This document shows, piece after piece, positions 53,013 to 62,511 of a DNA stretch of 64,000 nucleotides. A program made the translations under genes and the position numbers. The stretch lies in the NCBI RefSeq assembly GCF_016919245.1, contig NZ_JAFEJA010000001.1:1860001-1924000 (forward strand). Reading direction: 5' to 3'. The stretch's first letter is position 1; every line of letters begins with the position of its first letter. The notes under the pieces are model-generated. The model searched no databases. It saw only the letters and a program-made list of their open reading frames with translations, and was not told the origin of the DNA. The DNA is from Streptomyces zhihengii (GTDB taxonomy: Bacteria > Actinomycetota > Actinomycetes > Streptomycetales > Streptomycetaceae).

Positions 53013-55838
53013 TCATGCCTGCCCGCCGGCGTTCACCGTCTCCGCACCGCTCAGGGTGAGTTCGACCGGGAGGTCCTTGCGGCAGCGCACCCCCAGCTTG
53101 CGGTAGACGCGGGTCAGGTGCTGCTCCACCGTGCTCGGGGTGATGAACAGCTTCACCGCGATCTCCCGGTTGGTGTAGCCGCCGACCGCGAGGGCGGCGA
53201 CCCGCCGTTCGGATCCCGTCAGCAGCGCGCTCTCCGGCGAGGGCACCGGCGAGCCGGACGTGTCGTCGCCCTCGTCGAGGAACGACAGCAGCGCCTCGTT
53301 GAGCGGCGCGGCGCCGCACAGGCCGACCAGGTGGCGTGCGCGCCGGGCCTGGGTCCGCGCCCGCCGGTTGTCGCCGAGCTGGTGGTACGCCTCGCTGAGG
53401 TCGGCCAGCACCCGGGTCTGCTCGTAGCGGTCCCCGCACTGCTCGAAGAGTTCGAGCGCCTCGGCGAGCATCTGCGGGCGCCGTCCGACGGGACCGCCGA
53501 CGGCCAGGACCCGCAGCGCGCCTGCCCTGGCCCGGGCGCCGTCGGTGCCCGGCCGGCCGAGCTGGTCGTACGCGAGACGGGCCGCCTGCTCCCGGTTGCC
53601 GAGGGCGAGCCACGCCTCGGCGGCACTGGTCCGCCACGGCACGATGCCCGGTACGTCGATGCCCCAGCCCCGCATCCGCTCGCCGCAGGCGAGGAAGTCC
53701 GCGAGGGCCGCGTGGTGGTGACCGGTCGCGAGGTGGAACTGCCCGCGGGCGTGCAGGTAGTGGAGGCCGTAGCGCGTCTCGAACATGGCCTTCGGGACGG
53801 AGCGCGTCAGGTACGACTCCGTCTCGTCGTAGTGGCCCATGCGGGTGGTCGCGAGGACCAGGCTGCCCAGCGGGGCGCCGAGCGCCACTCCCCAGGCGTT
53901 GGGCGTCACATGGCCGAGGGCGAGCTGGGCGTGGTCCACGGCCGCCGTGAGGTCGCCGAGGCGGACGGCGGCCTCGGCGCGGGTCGCCGAGAGCAGTGCC
54001 ATCCAGGTGGGCGAGTACGGGGTGTGTCCCTCGCTCAGCAGCCGGTCGCACCAGGCGGCGGCGTCCGGCCTGTCGGCGCACAGCAGCACGCCGAGGGCGA
54101 GCAGCGCCGGCTCCTCGGGCCAGGTGATGTCGTAGCTGGGACCGCGGTCGCGCAGCACCTGCTCGGCCCGGTCGACCACCTCGTGCGCACGGCCGCCGAC
54201 GAGCGCCCCGGCCAGCACCGCGGTGGGGCGGCTCCACGGCTCGGCGCGCCCGGGGGCGGGGGGCCGCCCGGCGCCCGCGGCCGCGGGCGGCCCGGGTCTG
54301 CGGGCGCGGCGCGCGACGGTGGGGTGGGTCCAGGCGATCCACTGCTCCGTGTCGTGCAGCAGGGCCGCGTCCTCGCCGTGCGGGTCCAGCTCCGTCTCGC
54401 GCAGTCCGCCGAGCAGTTCGCGGGCCTCGGCGGAGCGCCCCTGCCACAGGAGCTGGCGGACGAGGTCCACGGTGTGCGCCGGACCCACGTCCCCGGCGCG
54501 GGCGGCCTCGGTGAGGGCGGTGAGGTGGTGCTCGGCCGTCGCGGGGTCCGACAGCCGGCGCACCTGGACCAGCCGGGACTCGACGGCGGCCCGGTCGGCG
54601 GGCGTCTCGTGGTCCGCGGTCAGCGCCGCCTCCAGCGCCTCGGCCGCCCGGTGCGCCCGCCCGGCGATGAGCTCCTGCTCGGCGGCCTCCAGCAGCACGT
54701 CCACACTCCACGGCCCCGCGGGGGCGGCGGCGTCGACGAGCAGCCTGGCCGTCTCCGGGGCGGGGGCGCCCTGCTCGTAGAGGAGTTCCGCGGCCCGGAC
54801 GCGCAGGGCCGCGCGCTCGTCGGCGGGGATCCTGTCGAGGATGCTCTGCCGGGCGATGTCGTGCCGGTAGCCCGTGCCGTGCACGAGCCCGGCGGCCCGC
54901 AGGGCGCGCAGCGCCGCGTCGGCGACGGCGCCGTCGAGGCCGGACAGACGCGCGAGGCGCTCGGGGGTCGTCGCGGTGTCCAGTACGGCCAGTGCCCTGG
55001 CCACGGCGGTCACCGAGGCCTCCGCGCGGCTGAGCTGGCGCAGCACGGCACGGCCGTAGCCCTCTCGCCGCACACCGCCGGTCTCCAGGTGGTCCTCCAG
55101 CAGGGCGTGCAGGAGCAACAGGTTGCCCGCCGCGATGGCCTGGAACTCGGGCGCGAGGCGTTCCGCGCTCGGCCGGTCGAGGTGGGCGGCGAGCATGGCC
55201 GCGACCCCGGCCTCGGAGAGCGGGGCGAGCCGCGTCCGGGCGGCGTGCGGCTGGTCCAGCAGCTCGGTGCGGAACACCGCCGGGCCGTCGGGGAGTTCGG
55301 AGTCGTCGGTCAGGACGGCCGTCATCCGGGCCGAACCGGTGCGCCGGCACAGGTAGAGCAGGCAGTCCAGGGACAGCCGGTCGGCGTGGCGGATGTCGTC
55401 GATCGTCACCAGGACGGTCGCGTCGTCGGCGAGGGACAGCAGCGCCTGCGCTATGTCGTGGAGCACCCGGGCGAGCCCGGTGCCGATGGGTGCCTCCTGG
55501 CCGGGTGCGCCGATGTCACCGGTGGCGCCGGCGGCGGGCTCCTCCCCCGCGCGCCGCAGCAGCAGGTCCAGTTCGGCGGCCCGCTCGCCCGCGATCGGCG
55601 CACTGCGCAGCAGTTGTCCCAGCACCCCGAGGGGCAGGGCGCTCTCGGCGCGGGAGCACGCGGCCCGCAGGACCAGGCAGCCGGTGTCGGCGGCGTGATC
55701 GGCGACCTGGCGCAGCAGTTCGGTCTTGCCGCTGCCGGACGGGCCGTCCAGCAGAACGACCTTTCCCTTTCTGGCTCCGGATTGCGCCAGAAGGTGTTTC
55801 AGATGCATCGCCTGCTCGGCGCGTTCGACCAGTTCCAC
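53013..55838 (-). CDS. Large ATP-binding LuxR (LAL)-family regulator
   Basis: The ~941-residue protein starts at a GTG (55838) behind GGGAGGG; an upstream ATG at 55877 is an alternative. Walker A is LLDGPSGSGKTELL (about residues 29-42), followed by an ATPase segment (TVLVTIDDIRHADRLSLDCL). A long TPR-like helical region and a C-terminal LuxR HTH follow (LLTGSERRVAALAVGGYTNR ... FITPSTVEQHLTRVYRKLG). LAL proteins are pathway activators in PKS loci. It is convergent with the butyrolactone genes and likely activates the PKS or azoxy operons. Confidence 0.9.
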   Translation of the reverse strand: MELVERAEQAMHLKHLLAQSGARKGKVVLLDGPSGSGKTELLRQVADHAADTGCLVLRAACSRAESALPLGVLGQLLRSAPIAGERAAELDLLLRRAGEEPAAGATGDIGAPGQEAPIGTGLARVLHDIAQALLSLADDATVLVTIDDIRHADRLSLDCLLYLCRRTGSARMTAVLTDDSELPDGPAVFRTELLDQPHAARTRLAPLSEAGVAAMLAAHLDRPSAERLAPEFQAIAAGNLLLLHALLEDHLETGGVRREGYGRAVLRQLSRAEASVTAVARALAVLDTATTPERLARLSGLDGAVADAALRALRAAGLVHGTGYRHDIARQSILDRIPADERAALRVRAAELLYEQGAPAPETARLLVDAAAPAGPWSVDVLLEAAEQELIAGRAHRAAEALEAALTADHETPADRAAVESRLVQVRRLSDPATAEHHLTALTEAARAGDVGPAHTVDLVRQLLWQGRSAEARELLGGLRETELDPHGEDAALLHDTEQWIAWTHPTVARRARRPGPPAAAGAGRPPAPGRAEPWSRPTAVLAGALVGGRAHEVVDRAEQVLRDRGPSYDITWPEEPALLALGVLLCADRPDAAAWCDRLLSEGHTPYSPTWMALLSATRAEAAVRLGDLTAAVDHAQLALGHVTPNAWGVALGAPLGSLVLATTRMGHYDETESYLTRSVPKAMFETRYGLHYLHARGQFHLATGHHHAALADFLACGERMRGWGIDVPGIVPWRTSAAEAWLALGNREQAARLAYDQLGRPGTDGARARAGALRVLAVGGPVGRRPQMLAEALELFEQCGDRYEQTRVLADLSEAYHQLGDNRRARTQARRARHLVGLCGAAPLNEALLSFLDEGDDTSGSPVPSPESALLTGSERRVAALAVGGYTNREIAVKLFITPSTVEQHLTRVYRKLGVRCRKDLPVELTLSGAETVNAGGQA

Positions 55839-56160
55839 TGGCCACCCTCCCGTTCTGACAGGTCTGCAGGATCTCACGCCGCCAGGCGATTCGTTTTTCC
55901 TTTTCCCGTCGCACGGGCGGCAGTTCGGAAGCTAGCAACCGGTCAGGGGCGGACGGTTTTTCCCTGTCCATTGTCCGTCCAACGGCCGTCCACCGGGGCC
56001 GTGGCGATCGGGTGACCGCGTCGGGAAGGCCGGCCCTTCCGGGTGATCTTGAAGCAGGTGCACGGGGGACGCACATCCACCGACGGCGCGTCAGCGGACA
56101 GCCACGAGCTGGGGTTTCCCTCGAAGTTGCGTCACAGTGCGAGACGGTCGTCCGGGTCGC
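55839..56160. other. Divergent intergenic region upstream of LAL and SARP 2, no gene
   Basis: The region is less GC-rich around 55880-55970. It should contain the LAL promoter on the minus strand. I see no RNA gene or repeat. Confidence 0.5.
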
Positions 56161-56192
56161 TTGACAAACGGGGCGATCGGTTTGTTTACTGT
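56161..56192 (+). promoter_or_regulatory. Promoter with overlapping ARE-like operator for SARP 2
   Basis: TTGACA at 56161 and a TTTACT (18-bp spacer) or TACTGT -10-like element lie about 57-88 bp before the SARP start. ACAAAC...GTTTGT (56164-56185), an inverted repeat typical of receptor-bound AREs, overlaps this promoter. A bound butyrolactone receptor would therefore block RNA polymerase. Confidence 0.75.
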
Positions 56193-56248
56193 AGGGGTGA
56201 CGCTGAGGAGGCGTACCAGGAACTCGACTTCGGCTGGAGTGAGCCAGC

Positions 56249-57133
56249 GTGCGATTCAATTTATTGGGCCCTCTCGAAGCCTATTCAGGCGACGCCCCCG
56301 TCGCCCTCGGTGGCTTCAATCACCGTGCCATCGCGGCATTTCTTCTGCTGCACGCAAATGAAGTCGTCCCCACCAGCAAACTGATGCACGCGCTGTGGGG
56401 ATACGAAACTCCCGCCACCTCGCGCAAGATGGTGCAGAACGCCGTGTCGGGACTGCGCAAGATCATCGACCGCCACAGCGGCCCCGACGGCCCGGTCACC
56501 CTGTCGACCTGCCCCCCGGGCTACCGCCTGACCGTCGACACCGCGCTCCTCGACCTGGGCCGCTTCCGGCTCCTCGTGGACGCCGGCCGCGCCGAACTCG
56601 CCTCGGGTGACCGGGAGTCGGGGCTCGCGCAGCTGCGGTCCGCGCTCGACCTGTGGCGCGGACCGGTGCTCGCGGACCTCACCGAGACCGGCGTGTCCTG
56701 GCCCGAGCTCAGCGCACTGGAGGGGGCCCGGCTCTCCGTCTTCGAGGACTGCGCCCAGGAGTCGCTCGACCAGGGCCGGCACCACGAGATCCTCGGCGAA
56801 CTGGAGGAGATGGCCGCGGCACAGCCCGCCGGCGAGCGGCTGTGCGGTCTGCTGATGCGGGCGCTCTACCGCTGCGGCCGGCAGCACGACGCGCTCGCCG
56901 CCTACCAGCGCACCCGCGGCGCCCTGCTCGACGACTTCGGCCTCGACCCGGGGCGGGAGCTGCGCGAGCTGGAGCTGGCGATCCTCAACCACGACCCGTC
57001 CCTGCTCCCCGAAGCGGCCCCCTGCCTGTCGCGGACGATCCCCGCGCCCCGCAGCGTCGCCCGGTGCAGCCGCCTCGCGACGGCCGGCCCCCGGGGGCGC
57101 CGCCCGCGCTCCACCACGCACGGGCGGCGCTGA
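56249..57133 (+). CDS. SARP-family activator (copy 2) with TTA codon
   Basis: The 294-residue protein starts at a GTG (56249) behind GGAGTGAG. The winged-helix domain (FNLLGPLEAYSGDAPVALGG, LMHALWGYETPATSRKMVQN) and activation domain (LDLWRGPVLADL, YQRTRGALLDDFGLDPGREL) are typical. Codon 5 is TTA (56261-56263), so it is a second bldA-dependent SARP in the locus. The promoter overlaps an ARE-like repeat. A terminator follows immediately. Confidence 0.9.
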   Translation: MRFNLLGPLEAYSGDAPVALGGFNHRAIAAFLLLHANEVVPTSKLMHALWGYETPATSRKMVQNAVSGLRKIIDRHSGPDGPVTLSTCPPGYRLTVDTALLDLGRFRLLVDAGRAELASGDRESGLAQLRSALDLWRGPVLADLTETGVSWPELSALEGARLSVFEDCAQESLDQGRHHEILGELEEMAAAQPAGERLCGLLMRALYRCGRQHDALAAYQRTRGALLDDFGLDPGRELRELELAILNHDPSLLPEAAPCLSRTIPAPRSVARCSRLATAGPRGRRPRSTTHGRR

Positions 57134-57150
57134 GACCGGCCCGGCGACGG

Positions 57151-57203
57151 CAGGACACACCGGTGGGGCCCCGACATCGTCGGGGCCCCACCGGTGTGTC
57201 CTG
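57151..57203. terminator. Strong bidirectional terminator
   Basis: A perfect 25-bp stem with an ATC centre lies between SARP 2 and the convergent DUF4097 gene. It probably marks the right boundary of the biosynthetic locus. Confidence 0.9.
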
Positions 57204-57218
57204 CTCGGTCGTGGCGGA

Positions 57219-57890
57219 TCAGAGGCTGCGGGCGGTGATGTCGCCGTAGGCGGTGGTCGCGTGGATGGCCAGGCCGGCGGCCGAGCCGTCGGTGTTCTTC
57301 AGGGTGTTGTGCACCCGGCCGTAGGAGGTGCCCGCGTCCAGGGAGGCCGAGACGCCGGCGGCGGCGTCGACGGTGATCCCGCCGTGCTCGGTGCGCAGGG
57401 TCACGGTGCCGTGCACCGCCTCGCCGATCCGGATGTCACCCTTCTGGGTGCTGATCTCGGCGGAGCCGGCCAGCCGGCCGACCACGACGTCCCCCGCGAG
57501 AAGGGCGAGCCGGGCGGTCGCGGTCTCGTCCAGCCGCACCGAGCCCTGCGCGGCTTCGAGGACGACGTCACCGAGGCGTCCGGTCCCGTGGAACTCGGCG
57601 GCCGCGGCCTTCGCCTCGACGCGGGAGCCGGCGGGGAGACGGACCGTCACCTCCACGGAGCCGGAGTCGCCGAGGATCTGATGCGCCGCCTCGGGGGCCG
57701 TGATCCGCAGGACACCACCCGCGAAGGCGACGCCGGTCCGCTCCGCGGCCTTCACGTCCCGGCTCTTGGAGGCGTTCGCCGGCAGGACCTCGACGGTGGT
57801 CTCGGCGAGGTCGGCGGCGATGAACCGGATGGTTCCGGCGGGGATGTCGAGGACGGCGGCGATCGGGGCGGGGGTGGTGAAGTTCTGCAT
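57219..57890 (-). CDS. DUF4097-family beta-strand repeat protein
   Basis: The 223-residue protein is made of short beta strands with recurring acidic/Gly turns (GDVVLEAAQGSVRLDE, GSAEISTQKGDIRI, TEHGGITVDAAAG), as in DUF4097 beta-helix proteins. No signal peptide is visible. Its upstream region has a cluster of GCAAC/GTTGC palindromes. Such proteins often pair with small regulators, but none is adjacent here. Function unknown. Confidence 0.8.
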   Translation of the reverse strand: MQNFTTPAPIAAVLDIPAGTIRFIAADLAETTVEVLPANASKSRDVKAAERTGVAFAGGVLRITAPEAAHQILGDSGSVEVTVRLPAGSRVEAKAAAAEFHGTGRLGDVVLEAAQGSVRLDETATARLALLAGDVVVGRLAGSAEISTQKGDIRIGEAVHGTVTLRTEHGGITVDAAAGVSASLDAGTSYGRVHNTLKNTDGSAAGLAIHATTAYGDITARSL

Positions 57891-57933
57891 CGTGCTCTCC
57901 TTCGGGTGTTTGTTTCCGATGAGAGAAAGCTAC

Positions 57934-58056
57934 GTTGCATTCGAGGTTCGGGCAACGCATTCGTTGCATGTTAACGGTGTTATTGCAGCTCAGAGCCATG
58001 CAATCGTTGCAACAAAGATGGAATTAACGCAACGTCAGACAAGGTTGCGTTGCAAT
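57934..58056. promoter_or_regulatory. Cluster of GCAAC/GTTGC palindromes upstream of DUF4097 gene
   Basis: GCAACG-catt-CGTTGC (57952-57967) and TGCAA-tcg-TTGCA (57999-58011) are perfect inverted repeats. Further GTTGCA/GCAACG copies occur at 57934, 58029 and 58044-58056. The tract is AT-rich for this genome and probably a multi-site operator. Confidence 0.7.
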
Positions 58057-58101
58057 GAATTGAAGCTGAACGCACCTGCGCGGAGCAGGCGGGACGCGGA
58101 A

Positions 58102-58129
58102 GGGCCCGGGCGGAGGTCCGCCCGGGCCC
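58102..58129 (-). terminator. Terminator after beta-lactamase gene
   Basis: GGGCCCGGGCGGA and its complement (13 bp) with a GG centre, about 40 bp beyond the beta-lactamase stop. Confidence 0.65.
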
Positions 58130-58167
58130 GGGCCCGCGCCTGCGCCGGCCGCGCGGCCGGCGCCGTG

Positions 58168-59118
58168 TTACGAGAGCGCCCCGGCCACCACGGACGCGGC
58201 GCGCTCGATCAGCGCGTTGTCGTGCTTGTCGTCCTTCGCGGGCCGGTTGGTGAGGATCGCCATCACGATCGGGGCGCCGCCCCGGGGCCACACCACGGCG
58301 ATGTCGTTGCGGCCGCCGTAGGTGAGGGCGGTCCCGGTCTTGTCGCCGACCACCCAGGTGTCGGGCACACCGGCCCTGATGGTCTCGCCGCCGGTGGTGT
58401 TGGTGCGCAGCCAGGTGGTGAGCCGGTCGCGCTCGCCCTTCTTCAGCACGTCCCCGAGGACGTATGTGCGGAGGTCGTGGGTGAGCGCCCGGGGGGTGCT
58501 CGTGTCACGGGTGTCGCCGGGGGCCCAGTCGCCGAGTTCCGGCTCGATGCGGTCCATCTGCGTCACGTCGTCACCGAGGTCCTCCAGCTTCGCGTCCAGG
58601 CCCGCGGGGCCGCCCAGTTCGGCGAGGAGGAGGTTGCCGGCGGTGTTGTCGCTGAAGCGGACGGCCGCGTCGCAGAGCTCCCCCAGCGTCATCCCCGTGC
58701 CGACGTGGTCCTCGGTGACCGGGGACGGGTCCACCAGGTCGTCCTCGGTGTAGCGGATCAGCCGGTCCATCCCGCGCACGCCGTACTCGTCCAGGACCGC
58801 GGCGGCGGCCAGCGCCTTGAAGGTGGAGGCGTAGGGGAAGCGTTCGCGGTCGTTGTAGGCGATCTCCTCCCCCGTGCCGGTGTCGATCGCGTAGACGCCC
58901 AGCCGCGCGTCGAAGGCGCGCTCCAGGGCCTTGAACGCGCGGGTGTGCGACCCGGTGGTCGCACTCGCGCCGGTCACCTGGGCCGGCGGCCGCGCGGCCT
59001 CGCGGGCCGGGGCCGACGAGGCACCGGCCGAGCCGTCCGCGCACGAGGTGAGCGGGACGAGGACGAGCGCGGCGAGCACCCCGGCGACGGTGCGCCTGGT
59101 GCGGGCGATGTGCTGCAT
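58168..59118 (-). CDS. Class A beta-lactamase, lipoprotein type
   Basis: The 316-residue serine beta-lactamase has a signal peptide with a lipobox-like PLTSC (Cys26). STFK with nucleophile Ser98, SDN, EPELGDW (Glu166 region, with Gly where Asn is usual) and KTG are all present. It hydrolyses beta-lactams in the envelope. It is divergent from a LysR gene followed by a penicillin-recognising-protein gene, the same layout as blaL-blaA-blaB of Streptomyces cacaoi. Confidence 0.92.
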   Translation of the reverse strand: MQHIARTRRTVAGVLAALVLVPLTSCADGSAGASSAPAREAARPPAQVTGASATTGSHTRAFKALERAFDARLGVYAIDTGTGEEIAYNDRERFPYASTFKALAAAAVLDEYGVRGMDRLIRYTEDDLVDPSPVTEDHVGTGMTLGELCDAAVRFSDNTAGNLLLAELGGPAGLDAKLEDLGDDVTQMDRIEPELGDWAPGDTRDTSTPRALTHDLRTYVLGDVLKKGERDRLTTWLRTNTTGGETIRAGVPDTWVVGDKTGTALTYGGRNDIAVVWPRGGAPIVMAILTNRPAKDDKHDNALIERAASVVAGALS

Positions 59119-59158
59119 GGTCCGAACCTCCGGGCGCCCCTCGGGCAGGGGCGCATAG

Positions 59159-59182
59159 GGGACGGGGCGTACGCCCCGTCCC
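59159..59182. promoter_or_regulatory. 24-bp perfect palindrome between bla and LysR gene
   Basis: GGGACGGGGCGT is followed directly by its complement, 40 bp from the beta-lactamase start. It is a candidate operator for the LysR protein, or a hairpin in the leader. Confidence 0.6.
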
Positions 59183-59283
59183 GGTGAGTGGTCATGAGTA
59201 CCCGCTCACCCTCGCCCGCCCGCGTCATACCGTCCAATGCCCGCATGCGCGGTTCCATGCCGAATCCGCATAGGGTGCGGTCC

Positions 59284-60411
59284 GTGGATCTGGTGGCAGC
59301 GAGTCGCGCCTTCGTCAGCGTCAGCGAGCACGGCAGTTTCACCGTCGGCGCCGCCGCGGCCCGGATGTCCCAGCCGGTGGCCAGCCGTCGGGTCGCCGCG
59401 CTGGAGGAGCACGTCGGTGAGCAGCTCTTCGAACGCACCTCGCGGCGTGCCGTGCTGACGCCGTTCGGCCGGGACCTGCTGCCCGCGGCGCGGGCGCTGG
59501 TGCGCGCGGCCGATGTGCTGCTGCACGAGGCGGAGGCCGCCCGGCGCAAGCCGTGGCGCCTCGCGGTGCCCGGCATCTGCACCACCGGGGCCCTGGCGCG
59601 GCTGGTCGCCGAGGCCCGTGCGCACGAGATCGCCCTCGACCTGCGGGTGGCGCCACCGGCGGAGCGCAGGGACCTGGTGCACGCCCAGCAGGTGCGCGCG
59701 GCCGTGCTGGCCGTGCCCTGCGACGAGGCCGCGTGGTCGACGCCGCTCGGGCTCGCCGGCGCGCACGACCCGGGGGTGAACCGCGTCTACCTGGAGACCC
59801 TGCGCGTCGGACGGGCCTCGGCGGGACCGGCGCGGCGGGTGTGGATCCAGCCGGAGGACGACGTCCCGCACATCCGGGACCCGCTGACCCGGCTGCGGGA
59901 CGCGGTGGGACTGCGACCGGCGCAGCTCGCGACCGCGACGGACCTGACGAGTGCCGCTGCGGAGGTGCTGTGCGGCGGCGACCTGCTGCTGTGCTCGTCC
60001 GCGCAGGCGGCGGAACTGGGGCTGCACTGGCGGGCGGTGGGCGGGATCCGGCTCGTCCGGGGCTTCGCCCTCGCCGTGGCCGGCGACGGGGATCCGCGGG
60101 TGGTGGTGCGGCGCCTGGGCGCCGCGCTCGCCCGCTGCCTCGGCGCGGAGGACCACGCCGGGGGCGCGGAAGCCGCGCGGGACCGGGTGGCGGGGCCGGG
60201 CGGGGTGCGGGAGCGGGTCCCGGTGCAGGAGCGGGCCCGGGCGCCGGAGCCGAACCGCGTTCAGGGGCAGGGCCGGGTGCAAGGACGGAACCGCGTGCAG
60301 GAGCGGGCCCGGGCGCCGGAGCCGAACCGCGTGCGGGGGCGGGATCCGGGCGGGGCGCGGGCGGGGGCGGGGGCGGGGCAGGGAACGAGCGGGGAAGGGG
60401 CGGCCGAGTGA
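59284..60411 (+). CDS. blaA: LysR-type regulator of beta-lactamase (BlaA-like)
   Basis: I start this 375-residue protein at a GTG (59284), whose VDLVAASRAFVSVSEHGSFT is the normal LysR N-terminus; ATGs from 59188 would add about 32 residues. The HTH (TVGAAAARMSQPVASRRVAA) is clear, but the effector domain is shorter and atypical. The last ~70 residues are low-complexity, with the block QERARAPEPNRV occurring twice. It overlaps the blaB-like gene (GTGA) and diverges from the beta-lactamase, as in S. cacaoi where BlaA activates blaL. Confidence 0.82.
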   Translation: MDLVAASRAFVSVSEHGSFTVGAAAARMSQPVASRRVAALEEHVGEQLFERTSRRAVLTPFGRDLLPAARALVRAADVLLHEAEAARRKPWRLAVPGICTTGALARLVAEARAHEIALDLRVAPPAERRDLVHAQQVRAAVLAVPCDEAAWSTPLGLAGAHDPGVNRVYLETLRVGRASAGPARRVWIQPEDDVPHIRDPLTRLRDAVGLRPAQLATATDLTSAAAEVLCGGDLLLCSSAQAAELGLHWRAVGGIRLVRGFALAVAGDGDPRVVVRRLGAALARCLGAEDHAGGAEAARDRVAGPGGVRERVPVQERARAPEPNRVQGQGRVQGRNRVQERARAPEPNRVRGRDPGGARAGAGAGQGTSGEGAAE

Positions 60412-61310
60412 GTACGGAAGTGCTGATCGGTGAGGTGCGGCGGCAGTTGCGGGAGGGCGGACTGCGCGGCTGTGTGCTGGTGCGGGATCTGCACAGCGGG
60501 GACGAGGTGGGCATCGACGCGGACACGGCGCTGCCCTCGGCCTCGCTGGTCAAGGTCCCGCTCGCCCTGGCGACGGCGGAGCGGGTGCGGCGGGGTGAAC
60601 TCGACGGGGCGGCCACGCTCGACGTGCGCCCCGGGCGCAGTACCGCCCCCGGCCCCACCGGGCTGACCCGCTTCCGCCACCCCGCGCGGATCGCCGTGGA
60701 CGACCTGCTCTACCTGAGCACCTGTCTGAGCGACGAGAGGGCGGCCGACGCCCTGTTCGAGCTCACGCCGCCCGCCCAGGTCAACGCCATACTGCGGGAG
60801 TTCGGCGTCCGGGGCATCTCCGTGCGGCACACCGTGGACGAGCTGTCCGACACCCCGGTGGAACGCTTCGGCACCGGCCAGGCCCACCTCGCCCACGCCC
60901 TGGCGATCGACGCGGGCACCAGTGGCCGCGGCCACCGCGTACCGCAGCTCGACACCACCCGTGCCAACACCGGAAGCGCGCGGGCCTGGGTCGATCTGCT
61001 GGCGGCCCTGTGGGCGCCGGTGGCGATCCCGGCCCCTACGGCGGAGTCCGTGCGGGGCCTGATGCTGCACAACGTGCTACGGCAGCGGCTCACCCCGGAC
61101 TTCGCGTCCGACGCCACGACCTGGTGGTCCAAGACGGGGACGCTGCTCAACCTGCGGCACGAGATCGGTGTCGTCGAGCACGCGGACGGCGGGGCGTTCG
61201 CCGTCGCCGTGCTGACCGAGTCACTGGTGCCCGCGGCCTCCCAGCCCGGTGCCGACGCGCTCATGGGCCAGGCGGCCCGCACGCTGCGCGACCACCTCAG
61301 ACAGCTCTAG
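60408..61310 (+). CDS. blaB: BlaB-like penicillin-recognising serine hydrolase
   Basis: The 300-residue protein has S-x-x-K (SLVK, Ser46), SDE in place of SDN and KTGTLLNLRHE, so it has the beta-lactamase/DD-peptidase fold without a signal peptide. BlaB of S. cacaoi is a cytoplasmic protein of this type required with BlaA to induce the beta-lactamase. The GTG start overlaps the LysR stop. It likely acts as a sensor or regulator rather than a resistance enzyme. Confidence 0.82.
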   Translation: MSTEVLIGEVRRQLREGGLRGCVLVRDLHSGDEVGIDADTALPSASLVKVPLALATAERVRRGELDGAATLDVRPGRSTAPGPTGLTRFRHPARIAVDDLLYLSTCLSDERAADALFELTPPAQVNAILREFGVRGISVRHTVDELSDTPVERFGTGQAHLAHALAIDAGTSGRGHRVPQLDTTRANTGSARAWVDLLAALWAPVAIPAPTAESVRGLMLHNVLRQRLTPDFASDATTWWSKTGTLLNLRHEIGVVEHADGGAFAVAVLTESLVPAASQPGADALMGQAARTLRDHLRQL

Positions 61311-61349
61311 GCCGCGTCCGGGACGTCGCGTACGGCACCGCGGGCGCGC

Positions 61350-62300
61350 TCACGCCGCGAGGGCGTCCGCCGGCACGGGGGCGTCCACCGCGAGGGCGCG
61401 GTCGCCCGCGGCGGTGCGGGCGAGCAGGACGGCGCCGTCGAGGGAGGAGAGACCGCCGAGGGCGGCGGGCCGGACGGTGAGCTCCGGGCCGGGACGGCGG
61501 CCCAGTTCACCGGCCCAGCGCGCGACTTCGTCCACGTAGCCGGGCATGCCGTCGGCGAACCCGCCGCCGACGGTGACCAGCCGGGGGTGGACCAGTTCGG
61601 CGAGGCTGACGGCCGCGGCGGCGACGGCCATCGCCCCGTCGGTGACGGGGGCGACGGCCCACGCCTCGCCGTCCGTCCACGCCTGCCGCAGTTCCTCGAA
61701 GCCGACCTCGCGGCCCGCCCGTTCGGCGGCGCGCCGCAGGACGGTGCGGCCGGAGGCGACGGACTGCACGCAGCCGCGGCGGCCGCAGTCGCAGCGCTCC
61801 CCCATCCGGTCGACGACGACATGGCCGACCTCGCAGGACCCTCGGTCCGGCCCCGGGCAGAGCCGGCCGCCCAGCACGATGCCGCCGCCGATGCCGGTGC
61901 CCACCCCGATGTGCACCAGGTCCGGGCAGCCGGCCGCGTCCGCCTCCGCGAGCGCGGCGAGGTCGCCGTCGTCGGCCGTGCGCACCAGGGCGCCGGGCAG
62001 CATGGCGGCGAGCCGGTCCCGCAGGTGGAGTCCTTGCCAGGAGGGCCGGTTGGGCCAGCCGCGTACGCGTCCCGCCGCGTCCAGCGTGGCGGGCACGGCC
62101 ACGCCCACCGCCGTCACCGGACCGGGCTGTCCGGCGCAGGCGCGGCGGACGGCGTCGGCGAGCGTCCGCATGTCGGCCTCGGCGTCGCCCGGGTCCGGCC
62201 ACCGGACCACCGTGTCGGGCCCGGCCGGGGTTCCGGGCGCGGCCGGGGCGGGCCGGAGGGCCACCTTGGTGCCGCCCACGTCGATTCCCAGAAAACTCAA
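61350..62300 (-). CDS. ROK-family sugar kinase
   Basis: The 316-residue protein probably starts at a TTG (62300) behind AGGGAGA, because LSFLGIDVGGTKVAL is the exact N-terminal ATP motif. HIGVGTGIGGGIVLGG, CEVGHVVVD and the zinc-binding CDCGRRGCVQ are present, as in glucokinase/N-acetylglucosamine kinase ROK proteins. It is convergent with blaB and downstream of an HxlR gene. Substrate is probably a hexose or amino sugar, not proven. Confidence 0.85.
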   Translation of the reverse strand: MSFLGIDVGGTKVALRPAPAAPGTPAGPDTVVRWPDPGDAEADMRTLADAVRRACAGQPGPVTAVGVAVPATLDAAGRVRGWPNRPSWQGLHLRDRLAAMLPGALVRTADDGDLAALAEADAAGCPDLVHIGVGTGIGGGIVLGGRLCPGPDRGSCEVGHVVVDRMGERCDCGRRGCVQSVASGRTVLRRAAERAGREVGFEELRQAWTDGEAWAVAPVTDGAMAVAAAAVSLAELVHPRLVTVGGGFADGMPGYVDEVARWAGELGRRPGPELTVRPAALGGLSSLDGAVLLARTAAGDRALAVDAPVPADALAA

Positions 62301-62511
62301 CGTCGTCTCCCTGCATATGGGTTCGGTGTGGCGAGGTGCCGCACCGAGCGGTGTGACGGGGGTCGGGCGGGGCGGTGGGACAGGTGGTTCGGGCCGGGCA
62401 GTGTGACACCGGTGCCGGCCTGGCGGTGGGACGGAGGTCGGGCCGGGCGGTGGCACCGGACCTCGGACTGAACGGTGGCACCCGACCTCGGAGTGCGCGG
62501 TGCGACGGGCT

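Noticed and set aside
52224..56015. 1,263-codon plus-strand frame opposite the LAL regulator
   Set aside because: Shadow frame; it would cross a terminator and overlap a clear LuxR/ATPase gene.
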